Of a DNA stretch of 5,889 nucleotides, positions 1 to 5,528 are shown in pieces (position 1 is the first letter of the stretch; every line of letters begins with the position of its first letter). The stretch is from positions 1 to 5,889 of the forward strand of contig JAOZOT010000238.1 in the NCBI GenBank assembly GCA_029933115.1, read 5' to 3'. Both the position numbers and the translations under genes were made by a program. This stretch comes from Anaerolineae bacterium. GTDB taxonomy: Bacteria > Chloroflexota > Anaerolineae > E26-bin7. The notes under the pieces were generated by a model, which worked only from the letters and a program-made list of their open reading frames with translations, made no database searches and was not told where the DNA came from.

Positions 1-10
1 CCAATCATTA

Positions 11-24
11 GCGACTCAAGTCGC
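11..24. repeat. Short palindrome downstream of the GYD gene
   Basis: GCGACT (11-16) and AGTCGC (19-24) form an inverted repeat around CA, 28 bases beyond the last stop codon. On the minus strand it sits in a context reading GCTCGTAGTGGCGACTTGAG. No T-run follows it, so it is not a classical Rho-independent terminator. It may be part of an intergenic palindromic repeat cut off by the window edge, or a weak 3' hairpin of the operon. Bases 1-51 hold nothing else recognisable. Confidence 0.45.
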
Positions 25-51
25 CACTACGAGCATTTTTCAGACACGCTG

Positions 52-348
52 TCAGATCTCCTCCAGGAGCTCCTTGAACTCGCTGAAGGGTATAGCCGTC
101 AGCGTCTGGGTCATGGCCACTCCGAAGGAATTGGCCAGGACCGCTACTTTGGTCGCCACCTTGGCATCTGGAGCCTCGAAAATGTGCAAAAAGTCATAGG
201 CTCCCAGCAGGGCATAGCTGGCTACGCGCTTGACCTCTGGACAGTGTCTCTGCAATTGCCGGTTGAACTCCTCATCCATTTTGGCCAGGGATTTGACCCG
301 CTTTGCTCCCTCAGATGATACTTTGGACAATAGTATAAAAGTAGCCAT
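52..348 (-). CDS. GYD domain-containing small protein
   Basis: This gene encodes 98 residues and fits the GYD family (small ferredoxin-like alpha/beta proteins of about 90-110 residues, function unknown). Visible signs are the N-terminal strand MATFILLSKV, a charged helix at about residues 12-35, and the family signature near the middle, here GAYD at residues 49-52, followed by a strand and APDA (59-62). A final helix ends in KELLEEI. There is no signal peptide or membrane segment, so it is probably cytoplasmic. The start is well supported: AGGAGG lies 7 bases upstream of the ATG. It follows the flavoprotein gene by 24 bases and is probably the last gene of the operon. Family membership is a motif call made by eye. 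Its biochemical role is unknown, and a link to glycan synthesis is suggested only by position. Confidence 0.88.
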   Translation of the reverse strand: MATFILLSKVSSEGAKRVKSLAKMDEEFNRQLQRHCPEVKRVASYALLGAYDFLHIFEAPDAKVATKVAVLANSFGVAMTQTLTAIPFSEFKELLEEI

Positions 349-355
349 CGTGCTC

Positions 356-361
356 CCTCCT
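356..361 (-). promoter_or_regulatory. Strong Shine-Dalgarno for the GYD gene
   Basis: The minus strand reads AGGAGG, a full match to the anti-SD core, 7 bases before the ATG at 348-346. It sits in the 24-base gap after the flavoprotein stop codon. It is the clearest ribosome binding site in the window, so this last gene may be translated independently of the upstream genes. Confidence 0.8.
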
Positions 362-372
362 CTCTCTTGCTA

Positions 373-1713
373 TCAGCCTTTTACCTTTTCTGCACCCAGC
401 ACCAACTGGGCCACTCTTTTCCCCAGGCCAATGCTGTTGCTGACTGTCCGATCATCGGGATGGAGCTGGCAGGAGTCGGTCAGATACAGTCCCTTGATGG
501 GGGTCTCTATGCCTGGCTTGTGCCTGGAGAAACCGAGTTCACAGACCGGCTGAGCGTATTCATCGCGGCTCACCCGGTATTCCCTGATCCAGTCCTCGCT
601 GAAAGCCGGGTTGATCCTTTTCAGGTACCCTATGTATTCCTCCAAGAGCCTGTCGTCGGGCACGGCATATCTCTCGTCGGTAGAAGGCAGGTATTGGGGC
701 AGGTAGATGATCGAGTCGCCGCCGAAGTAAGGACACGGATTGAGGTTGGTGTATTCGATGACACCGGCCAAAGAGATGGCCGGATCGCTGATGTTGGTCC
801 AGAAATAGGGTGTCAGGGATTCTTTCAAGCGAAGTAGCACGCACATGACCCCAATGGAATCAATACGTTCGATTTTCTGCAAGTACTCAGGAGAGGCTCC
901 GTTGAGCATAGTGGCGAAGGTAGGGGTGGGGACGGTGGAGATCACAACGTCGAAAGCCTGACGCTGACCGTTGCAAGAGATACCGGCGACTCCTGTCTCC
1001 CGAACTTCTATCTCCTGGACGGTGACGCCCTTGAAGACACGGGCGCCATTTCTGAGGAGCTGTCTTTCCAGAGCGTCAATCAGAGTTTTGGTTCCACCCT
1101 CGATGTAGCCCAATTTCTCTTGCTGAGTGATTTTGGTGCGCGACTTGCCTAGCCGGTGGATGCGCGCCCACATCCAGGCCGCCGATAGCCGCGCCGCGTA
1201 AGGACCAAATTTCAGGCGGATCAGAGGCTCGTGGATCACTTTGTATGACCTCTGGCCAAAGCGCCTGACCAGCCATTGGGAAACAGGCACATCCTCGATG
1301 CTCTTCCATCCGTCCCGCCTCTGGCTTTTGGTGTACATTATCATGAGGCCGAACCTGAGCCTGTCCACGAGGCTGAAGGGGGAAAAGGTCAGCAAATCGA
1401 GAGGTGCCCCAAAAGAGTAGAGCCGTCCATTGTGGTACAGCCCCATCCTGGTTTTGGTCCAACGCAAGCGAGAATCCAGGCCGAGCTCGCGCAGCATGTC
1501 GAGGAGGTCGGAGTCGTTGAGGCAAATAAAGTGGTAGTATCTCTCGATGTAGTGGCCGCCCAGGGGAAAAGAACTGGCCAAGCCGCCCAATTCCTTTTCC
1601 TTTTCAAAGAGGACTACGTCTTGCCCCGCTTTGGACAGTTCGTAGGCTGCCGTCAGCCCGGCCACGCCTCCGCCGATGACTGCGATTTTCAAAGAGTCTT
1701 CTCCTTCCCTCAT
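373..1713 (-). CDS. NAD(P)/FAD-dependent oxidoreductase (amine oxidase / protoporphyrinogen oxidase-like)
   Basis: This is a 446-residue flavoprotein. The N-terminal Rossmann dinucleotide-binding site is clear: VIGGGVAGL at residues 12-20 gives the GxGxxG glycines 14, 16 and 19, and Glu37 at the end of the second strand (VVLFE) should bind the FAD ribose. The GG motif ELGGLASSF follows at 41-49. The C-terminal FAD contact is GLYLTDSCQLHPDDRT from residue 408, followed by a helix. Length and layout fit the amine-oxidase superfamily (COG1232/1233 type), which includes protoporphyrinogen oxidase, desaturases and UDP-galactopyranose mutase-like enzymes. The substrate cannot be read from the sequence. 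No neighbour is a haem gene, so a role in glycan or lipid modification is more likely than haem synthesis. The start is uncertain: the ATG at 1713 has only a weak AAAGG upstream, whereas an in-frame TTG at 1692-1690 has AAGGAG 8 bases upstream and would give the typical N-terminus M-KIAVIGGG (439 residues). It begins 6 bases after the DUF362 stop. Confidence 0.9.
   Translation of the reverse strand: MREGEDSLKIAVIGGGVAGLTAAYELSKAGQDVVLFEKEKELGGLASSFPLGGHYIERYYHFICLNDSDLLDMLRELGLDSRLRWTKTRMGLYHNGRLYSFGAPLDLLTFSPFSLVDRLRFGLMIMYTKSQRRDGWKSIEDVPVSQWLVRRFGQRSYKVIHEPLIRLKFGPYAARLSAAWMWARIHRLGKSRTKITQQEKLGYIEGGTKTLIDALERQLLRNGARVFKGVTVQEIEVRETGVAGISCNGQRQAFDVVISTVPTPTFATMLNGASPEYLQKIERIDSIGVMCVLLRLKESLTPYFWTNISDPAISLAGVIEYTNLNPCPYFGGDSIIYLPQYLPSTDERYAVPDDRLLEEYIGYLKRINPAFSEDWIREYRVSRDEYAQPVCELGFSRHKPGIETPIKGLYLTDSCQLHPDDRTVSNSIGLGKRVAQLVLGAEKVKG
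1701..1706 (-). promoter_or_regulatory. Shine-Dalgarno favouring an internal TTG start of the flavoprotein gene
   Basis: The minus strand carries AAGGAG, 8 bases before an in-frame TTG at 1692-1690. Starting there places the first strand of the Rossmann fold directly at the N-terminus (KIAVIGGG), as is usual in this family, and drops the extra residues MREGEDS. The upstream ATG at 1713-1711 has a weaker AAAGG at 9 bases. The site lies inside the longer reading frame, so it is either the true start signal or chance. Confidence 0.5.
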
Positions 1714-1719
1714 TCTCTA

Positions 1720-2799
1720 CTACCTTTGCGCAGATTGGGGAGGCGCGGGCATTGCCTGCGCCTGCCATTGAGCTCCGTAAAAGGGGTGATTCAGAATCAA
1801 ATCGCGGTAGTGCCTTCCATCGCCCAGGTAGTACCAGATATAATACCACAGAATGGCGCCCAGAGCCAGGAGGCTGAGCAGGGGTGTGTGAAAGACGAAA
1901 TCGCGCAGAAAAGAGCGTCGCAGGGCGATTTCCACCACCGCCACAGCGTTGTTCTTTCCCGGCCGAAACCCCAGGTTGAGCTCCGAAGCATCCTCGCCGA
2001 CCACCTCGATCTGGTCTGGGTCGCCGACGCCCAATCCCCGCTCCGCGCACAGTTGAATGTGCCCAATGTCCCGGGGGTCGAATCCCATGATTTTGGCTGC
2101 GATTGTGTCCAGGGCCACCGCATCGCCGGAGGCCAGCACCCGGTTGGCCACCTTGGGCCGGCCCGACTTGGGGCCATTGCCCTCCAGGCCCACGGTGCCA
2201 TCCATCACGGCGAAAGCCGGTTTGAATAGCACATTCACGTCGGCCAGAGCCCGGTCAAGGACCAGGTGGTAGTTGTGTCTCAACTCTCTGAGGCAACCCC
2301 ACTGATTTTTTAGAGCTCCGGTGATGACTGTGCGACCATGAGTTTTCATCACCGGGATGGTAATCAGGGTTGTCCTCTGGAGGATCTCCGGAGCTTCGAC
2401 TTCTTTCAGGATCAGACCGTTGGGCACCCTCAGCTTTTTGAAGGGTCCCTTTGACATGTTGACCCAGGGCACACCGTAGCGCCGGCACAGATCGGCCATG
2501 CCTGTCTGCTGAAAGGCTCTCTCCACGTTGACCAGAATCTGGCCCGATTCGACCAGATAGATTTGGCTCACGTATCCTTTGAGGGTCTGAATGACTCCTT
2601 CCACTACCCAGGGGCCGGTCACTGTCCCCGGCAGGAAGAAATCAAAGCCCAGGTTTGGTTTCAGGGCTACCTGAGCGCCCTTGGGCACAAAGCTTTTCCA
2701 ATCGGCCAGTTCCATAGCCTCACGCACCGCCTCTGGCACACTCTGGCGGACTTGGACGAGGCTCACTTTGGGTCTCATTTTCCTGGAGATAGCACTCAC
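1720..2799 (-). CDS. DUF362 domain-containing protein with C-terminal membrane helix
   Basis: This gene encodes 359 residues of DUF362 type. Family features seen are the early strand VSLVQV and the KPNL motif (47-50), the block around MKTHGRTVITGALKNQWG (151-168), and the aspartate/glycine-rich stretch from Asp200 through EGNGPKSGRP (206-215) to LASGDAVALDTIAAKIMGFD (222-241) and GLG (255-257). Many DUF362 proteins end in a 4Fe-4S ferredoxin domain. Here no CxxCxxC cluster is present, and the C-terminus has a hydrophobic helix at about 303-325 (LLSLLALGAILWYYIWYYLG) and a short tail, suggesting membrane attachment. The GTG start overlaps the upstream stop codon (GTGA), with GAGG 5 bases before it. 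An internal ATG at 2778-2776 (MRPKVSLVQ) is an alternative start. The molecular function of DUF362 is poorly defined. Its place between a glycosyltransferase and a flavoprotein suggests a redox or accessory role in envelope glycan synthesis, which is inference. Confidence 0.88.
   Translation of the reverse strand: MSAISRKMRPKVSLVQVRQSVPEAVREAMELADWKSFVPKGAQVALKPNLGFDFFLPGTVTGPWVVEGVIQTLKGYVSQIYLVESGQILVNVERAFQQTGMADLCRRYGVPWVNMSKGPFKKLRVPNGLILKEVEAPEILQRTTLITIPVMKTHGRTVITGALKNQWGCLRELRHNYHLVLDRALADVNVLFKPAFAVMDGTVGLEGNGPKSGRPKVANRVLASGDAVALDTIAAKIMGFDPRDIGHIQLCAERGLGVGDPDQIEVVGEDASELNLGFRPGKNNAVAVVEIALRRSFLRDFVFHTPLLSLLALGAILWYYIWYYLGDGRHYRDLILNHPFYGAQWQAQAMPAPPQSAQR
1742..1762. repeat. Inverted repeat at the 3' end of the DUF362 gene
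   Basis: GGCGCGGGCA (1742-1751) and TGCCTGCGCC (1753-1762) are inverted arms of 10 bases with one G/T mismatch around a single central base. In RNA this would form a GC-rich hairpin with a small loop. It lies within the last 15 codons of DUF362 (residues 346-353), about 30 bases before the next gene. It is not followed by a T-run on either strand, so it is not a standard terminator. It could slow 3' decay of the upstream mRNA or be chance in GC-rich DNA. Confidence 0.4.
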
Positions 2800-5528
2800 T
2801 CCACCCTCACTCCGGTCAGCAATATTTTGTCTTCCTGCACGCTCCCGTCTTCAGCCAGGACCGGCAGGCGTTCCCCTGTCTCCGCCAAGTACATCCCGAC
2901 TTCAAGCTGATATTGGCCGGGAGGTGTATCCGGCGACACTCTCAGATCATATTGGTCGCGCACAATCTCCCCGGCCTCCCAGGTGGTGGTCGGGTAGAAT
3001 CCATCCACCGGCGGGTTGTCTTTCTGTCCCCATAAGTGGCCCTGCGGGTCTGCCAGATGGATGAAAACGGTATAGTCCTCATCCATTGCTTTCAGAGCCT
3101 GCCAGAAAAGGGTCAGATGCACCTCATTGCCCGGCCGGAAAGCCCCCGTCATATTGTAGCCCAGAAGCCGGACCTTGTCAGCCAGATTGGCCGACAGCGG
3201 GTGCTCAATGTCCAGGGCCTCCACAGGGGGCGGCTCCCGGCGGGGCACCTCGACGGGTCCGATGGTCAGCTCACCTCCTCCAGCGGGCGGCAACCACTGG
3301 CCAGAGGCGGGATCGTAGACGCTAATCGCAATCTGATAGTAGCCCGGCGGCGTGCCCGGCCAGACCTCTATCTCGCGCACGTCCCTCAGCACCAATCCCT
3401 TGGGCCATTGGTTGGTGGGGTAGCTGTCCCAGTAGGGACGTCCATCCTGTTTCCCCCACACATGGTAGACGCCGTTGATCAGATCGAGGAAAATCCGGTA
3501 ATCGGCTTCCATCTCGCGCCGGGCCTCCCAGTAGAGGTTCACCCGCACTTTGCCCTCGAAAGGCGCCTGGCTGCCGTCCACATCGTACCCCAAAAAGGCC
3601 AGGTCGTCCCCAAACCAGGCCCGCCGGACGTGTTGGGCCGGCACCACCTCGTCGGGAATGTGCTCCGGCGTCCGGTAGAGCCAGGCGTAGTCAATGCCTT
3701 TCAAGCGCACCACGTGCTCGGGCTCCAGAGAGCGGATGTAGTTGACCAGGGCCGGGCTGGGGTTTTCCCGTTGCACCTGGTTGAGGTAAAAGACTACATA
3801 GTCGGCTGTGTGCCAGGGCATGAGGTTGGTGTCGCCTTTGGCGTCCAGCCGATCCGCCGAGCCGAGGAAGAAGGGGATGAGTTCCCGGTGATACCAGGCA
3901 GAGACCTTTAGTTGAGCCGCTCCCGGTTTCTGATTGAGGTATCGAGCCATAAGGTCCAATCCCTCACCCCAACCCACGTAATAGGTCTTTGGAGCCAGCC
4001 AACTCCCACCCACCAGCGGGTTGTAGTAGGTCAAATAATAGGGGTAGTGGGGCAGGGTAAACCCGGCCTGCAGGATGGCGGCCACTGCCAGACCCAAGGC
4101 CCACAGCCACCTTTGCGAAGGTTTTATTCGCAACCTTTGCCGGGATTCCAGCAGTTGACAGAGGCCCAGCGCGGCCAGGATCTCCACTGTCGGGTAAACG
4201 GGCAAAATGTAGCGGTCGAACTTTTTATCGCCCAGGGTCATAAAGAGGACGAAGGAGAACAAGTAGGCCCACAACGACAACAGGCTCAGCTTTCGAGACC
4301 TGGCCTCTCTCTCCTCGTCCTTCCCCAGCAGCAGGTCAATGAAACGCTGCCGGTGCGAGCCCTCCTTTGCTCTGGCCGGATTTGTAATCCGGCCGCCAGA
4401 CTGCCGGATTGCAAATCCGAGGGGAGCGAAAGTGCGTTGTCCTTTGACCCAGAAGCAGAGGGCCGCCGCCAGACCCAGGAGAGTTAGAGGTGTCGTCCGA
4501 AACAACAAAGTTACCGGGTAGAAGAGAGGGCCAGGATCGTCTACCACCCGCCCCAGGAAAAAGTTGCCTTTGGTGTGGGCCTCGCCGGCATACCCTATGG
4601 CTTTGGCCAGAAGCCCCTCTACTGCGCTGATGGGCTCAACCCACATGACTGGCCACAGCAAAAAGAAAACCAGCAGGGCCACAGCGGCCCAGCCCAGCCA
4701 GGCGTTGGCCCACCGAACCAGGGCTTCCCGCTCGATTTTGCGCCAATCCTCGACCTGAGCCAGATAGCCAATCGCACACAGCAGGCCCACGAAAGGGGCC
4801 AGGAACAAGGCCGGGCCCTTGCTCAAAAAGGACAGGCCGGCGGCCAGGCCAGAAAGGACCAGAAAAGTCCGCCAGCGACCGTGCCAGGCGCAGATCAGGA
4901 AGCTCAGCACAGCCATGGTCATGAAAGTAGTAGCCAGGGCGTCGTGGTGGATGACCCGCGAGTGGGCGAGGTAAAAAGGGTCCAGAGCCAGGAGGATGCC
5001 GCTCAGAAGGGCTGCCCTGGGGCCAAACATCCGTCTGACCATAAAGTAGACGGCCACCACACAAGCTGCGGTCAAAAGGGCCGTGGGGAAGCGCATCACC
5101 GGGAGGTAGTCGGCGCCGACCGAGGGGCGCACGGGCACGGCGTCCAAAAAGGCCCGTAGACCGGCCAGGCTCGGCTGTCTGGCCTGGGACAGATACTTGA
5201 CCAGCAGCCCGGCCGTTCCCGTCCACTTGGTGGTCACGCCGGGGTGGCCGGTCTGAAAGGTGTGGGCAAAGTCGCCGGCCAAGAGGGCCGAGAAGAATTG
5301 CACCGAGCGCTCGATCCAACGTCGCTCGTCAGCAGTGATAAAGACGCCCAGGCCGAAGGCCCGTGGCCCCAGAGCCAGCAGAAAGAGACCCAGGGCAATG
5401 ATCCATTGTTTGGCGCCGGAGCCCTCACCCTTCCCCTGGCCCCCTCCCTCCCCCGAAATTCGGGAGGGGGAGCCGCCGTAGGCAGCGGGGGTGGGTGAGG
5501 GTCTGGCTTCAATGTGGTTTCTCTTCAC
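2796..5528 (-). CDS. GT39/PMT-type membrane glycosyltransferase with two C-terminal beta-sandwich modules
   Basis: This 910-residue protein is likely a polyprenyl-phosphate-sugar-dependent glycosyltransferase acting on the outer face of the membrane. About 11 membrane helices are visible (roughly 42-60, 144-164, 172-190, 197-213, 221-237, 239-257, 277-296, 341-361, 413-433, 440-460, 474-492). The first outer loop has the Asp67-Glu68 pair (TADERRW) expected of GT39 enzymes and the GHPGVTTKW block (94-102). HHDA (194-197) follows, then GDKKFDRYILPVYP (433-446). After the last helix come YYNPLVGG (501-508) and GWGEGLD (519-525), then a soluble region with two related modules at about 636-762 and 780-910. 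These share LGY, FxxG, LYW/LFW, YPTxxW, a G/LxVxRD-like stretch and PPGxYQ. The GTG start overlaps the upstream TGA (GTGA). Residues 10-36 and 370-384 are encoded by palindromic repeats. No in-frame ATG or GTG lies between the first palindrome and helix 1, which supports the GTG start. Sugar and acceptor are unknown. Confidence 0.9.
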   Translation of the reverse strand: MKRNHIEARPSPTPAAYGGSPSRISGEGGGQGKGEGSGAKQWIIALGLFLLALGPRAFGLGVFITADERRWIERSVQFFSALLAGDFAHTFQTGHPGVTTKWTGTAGLLVKYLSQARQPSLAGLRAFLDAVPVRPSVGADYLPVMRFPTALLTAACVVAVYFMVRRMFGPRAALLSGILLALDPFYLAHSRVIHHDALATTFMTMAVLSFLICAWHGRWRTFLVLSGLAAGLSFLSKGPALFLAPFVGLLCAIGYLAQVEDWRKIEREALVRWANAWLGWAAVALLVFFLLWPVMWVEPISAVEGLLAKAIGYAGEAHTKGNFFLGRVVDDPGPLFYPVTLLFRTTPLTLLGLAAALCFWVKGQRTFAPLGFAIRQSGGRITNPARAKEGSHRQRFIDLLLGKDEEREARSRKLSLLSLWAYLFSFVLFMTLGDKKFDRYILPVYPTVEILAALGLCQLLESRQRLRIKPSQRWLWALGLAVAAILQAGFTLPHYPYYLTYYNPLVGGSWLAPKTYYVGWGEGLDLMARYLNQKPGAAQLKVSAWYHRELIPFFLGSADRLDAKGDTNLMPWHTADYVVFYLNQVQRENPSPALVNYIRSLEPEHVVRLKGIDYAWLYRTPEHIPDEVVPAQHVRRAWFGDDLAFLGYDVDGSQAPFEGKVRVNLYWEARREMEADYRIFLDLINGVYHVWGKQDGRPYWDSYPTNQWPKGLVLRDVREIEVWPGTPPGYYQIAISVYDPASGQWLPPAGGGELTIGPVEVPRREPPPVEALDIEHPLSANLADKVRLLGYNMTGAFRPGNEVHLTLFWQALKAMDEDYTVFIHLADPQGHLWGQKDNPPVDGFYPTTTWEAGEIVRDQYDLRVSPDTPPGQYQLEVGMYLAETGERLPVLAEDGSVQEDKILLTGVRVE
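4109..4140. repeat. Candidate small palindromic repeat inside the glycosyltransferase gene
   Basis: ACCTTTGC occurs twice in direct orientation (4109-4116 and 4133-4140). Two overlapping inverted repeats lie between them: ACCTT/AAGGT around TGCG (4109-4122), and TTGCGAA (4113-4119) with TTCGCAA (4127-4133) around a 7-base loop. It encodes residues 463-474 (RQRLRIKPSQRW), a basic cytoplasmic loop between the last two membrane helices. The nested symmetry resembles a REP-type element, but the stretch is short and could be chance. Confidence 0.45.
4377..4419. repeat. Palindromic REP/MITE-like element inserted in frame in the glycosyltransferase gene
   Basis: Two 17-base arms, CGGATTTGTAATCCGGC (4377-4393) and GCCGGATTGCAAATCCG (4403-4419), are reverse complements with a single T/G wobble and a 9-base spacer. 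Each arm is itself palindromic: GGCCGGATT/AATCCGGCC around TGT (4374-4394), and CGGATT/AATCCG around GCA (4405-4419). The nested double-hairpin design is typical of small palindromic repeats that normally lie between genes. Here it encodes residues 370-384 (LGFAIRQSGGRITNP) of the glycosyltransferase without stop or frameshift, in the loop between predicted helices 8 and 9. Similar GGATTTGCAATCC-type repeats are, to my knowledge, dispersed in several bacterial groups. A copy count in this genome was not possible here. Confidence 0.82.
5422..5501. repeat. Palindromic repeat forming the N-terminal coding tail of the glycosyltransferase
   Basis: The outer arms CCCTCACCC (5422-5430) and GGGTGAGGG (5493-5501) are perfect inverted repeats. 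A second inverted repeat lies inside, CCCGAA (5452-5457) and TTCGGG (5459-5464), flanked by CTCCCTCC-like and GGAGGGGG-like tracts that extend the stem imperfectly. The roughly 80-base unit resembles the GC-rich CCCTCACCC...GGGTGAGGG repeats commonly seen between genes. On the coding strand it is read as residues 10-36 of the glycosyltransferase, a Pro/Ser/Gly-rich stretch (from PSPTPAAYGG to GQGKGEG) unlike any folded domain and directly before the first membrane helix. Confidence 0.75.

Noticed and set aside
11..24. Rho-independent terminator for the operon
   Set aside because: The stem is only 6 bp and no T-run follows it on the minus strand, so it was kept only as a palindrome.
373..1713. 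Naming the flavoprotein hemG/hemY or glf
   Set aside because: The visible motifs define only the FAD-binding superfamily. No substrate-specific residues could be assigned, and the context does not support haem synthesis.
1276..2229. Long plus-strand open frame (317 codons)
   Set aside because: It runs antisense across the 5' end of the flavoprotein and most of the DUF362 gene, has no recognisable domain, and its His/Gln/Val-rich composition is typical of a shadow frame in GC-rich DNA.
3036..3911. Plus-strand open frame (291 codons) opposite the glycosyltransferase modules
   Set aside because: The opposite strand encodes clear conserved modules. The plus-strand product has no motif or membrane pattern and no convincing ribosome binding site.
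4374..4420. Transcription terminator or attenuator inside the glycosyltransferase gene
   Set aside because: The hairpins are strong but have no T-run, and they lie in mid-gene between conserved membrane helices. An inserted repeat is a simpler explanation.
4575..5159. Plus-strand open frame (194 codons) rich in Gln/Gly/His
   Set aside because: It is the antisense image of membrane helices 2-7 of the glycosyltransferase. Its low-complexity composition follows from the complementary codons.
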